Positions 63,997 through 64,000 of a DNA stretch of 64,000 bases are shown one piece after another. Position 1 is the first letter of the stretch, and every line of letters starts with the position of its first letter. Position numbers and translations under genes: made by a program. The notes under the pieces were generated by a model, which ran no database searches, had not been told where the DNA came from, and worked only from the letters and a program-made list of their open reading frames with translations. This DNA comes from Bin80 sp965215475 (GTDB lineage Bacteria; Bacteroidota; Rhodothermia; Rhodothermales; Bin80). The stretch lies in the NCBI GenBank assembly GCA_965215475.1, contig OZ244061.1, positions 3,646,874 to 3,710,873 on the forward strand. Reading direction: 5' to 3'.

Positions 63997-64000
63997 GATT

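Overview
The window looks like a Rhodothermota/Bacteroidota-type genome. Evidence: DUF6607 and beta-propeller lipoprotein genes, weak Shine-Dalgarno signals, and an RpoC that opens with the KNFSSI..LASPE.ILDRS sequence typical of that group. It contrasts a conserved housekeeping half (about 38.8-58.9 kb) with an accessory half full of insertion sequences (IS) and broken genes. Many insertions still have their target-site duplications (TSDs), so several broken genes can be rebuilt on paper.

Left end (1-1.95 kb): the end of transketolase and a small secreted protein. Then a defence island (2.2-20.4 kb). A type I restriction-modification operon hsdM-hsdS-hsdR runs rightwards; hsdM is split by a 4.4-kb nested element whose exact removal restores the frame. 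Facing it on the minus strand are a TIR-domain gene, a small membrane-protein gene, and an AlbA_2/ATPase/APAZ gene followed by an Argonaute MID-PIWI gene. The last two are separated only by a 1950-bp ISNCY-type element with TSD TACATA. Removing it joins them in frame into one protein of about 1122 residues, AlbA_2-HATPase-APAZ-MID-PIWI. This is the most interesting system here. A decayed P-loop ATPase gene, split by an ISL3 element, lies upstream of the TIR gene.

Middle (20.4-38.5 kb): a decayed IS110-type element; two probably metal-regulated secreted proteins (CbiX-like and DUF6607) sharing a palindromic operator; a second IS1634 copy; a Tat-exported dienelactone-hydrolase-type enzyme and an amidase; remnants of a 2OG-Fe(II) oxygenase. 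Then comes a tandem array of six ~0.8-kb units, each encoding a coiled-coil membrane protein of 128-178 residues and, in five units, a 43- or 41-residue lipoprotein. The array, with an IS66 element inside it and a group II intron remnant beside it, lies between the two ends of a broken EcoRI-type adenine methyltransferase gene.

Housekeeping block (38.8-58.9 kb): queA, ispD, ispF, a DedA-family gene, tRNA-Thr/Tyr/Gly/Thr, tuf, tRNA-Trp, secE, nusG, rplKAJL, rpoB, rpoC, then an NCS2 permease with an extra C-terminal domain, a MOSC protein, an HNH endonuclease and a small membrane protein. This is the classic translation/transcription supercluster.

Right end (58.9-64 kb): a minus-strand operon of two secreted eight-cysteine mini-proteins, a beta-propeller lipoprotein (split by an intact ISL3 copy) and a membrane-anchored thioredoxin-like protein, ending in a decayed IS3-family transposase that runs off the edge. 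Function calls rest on motif recognition by eye; no database search was run.
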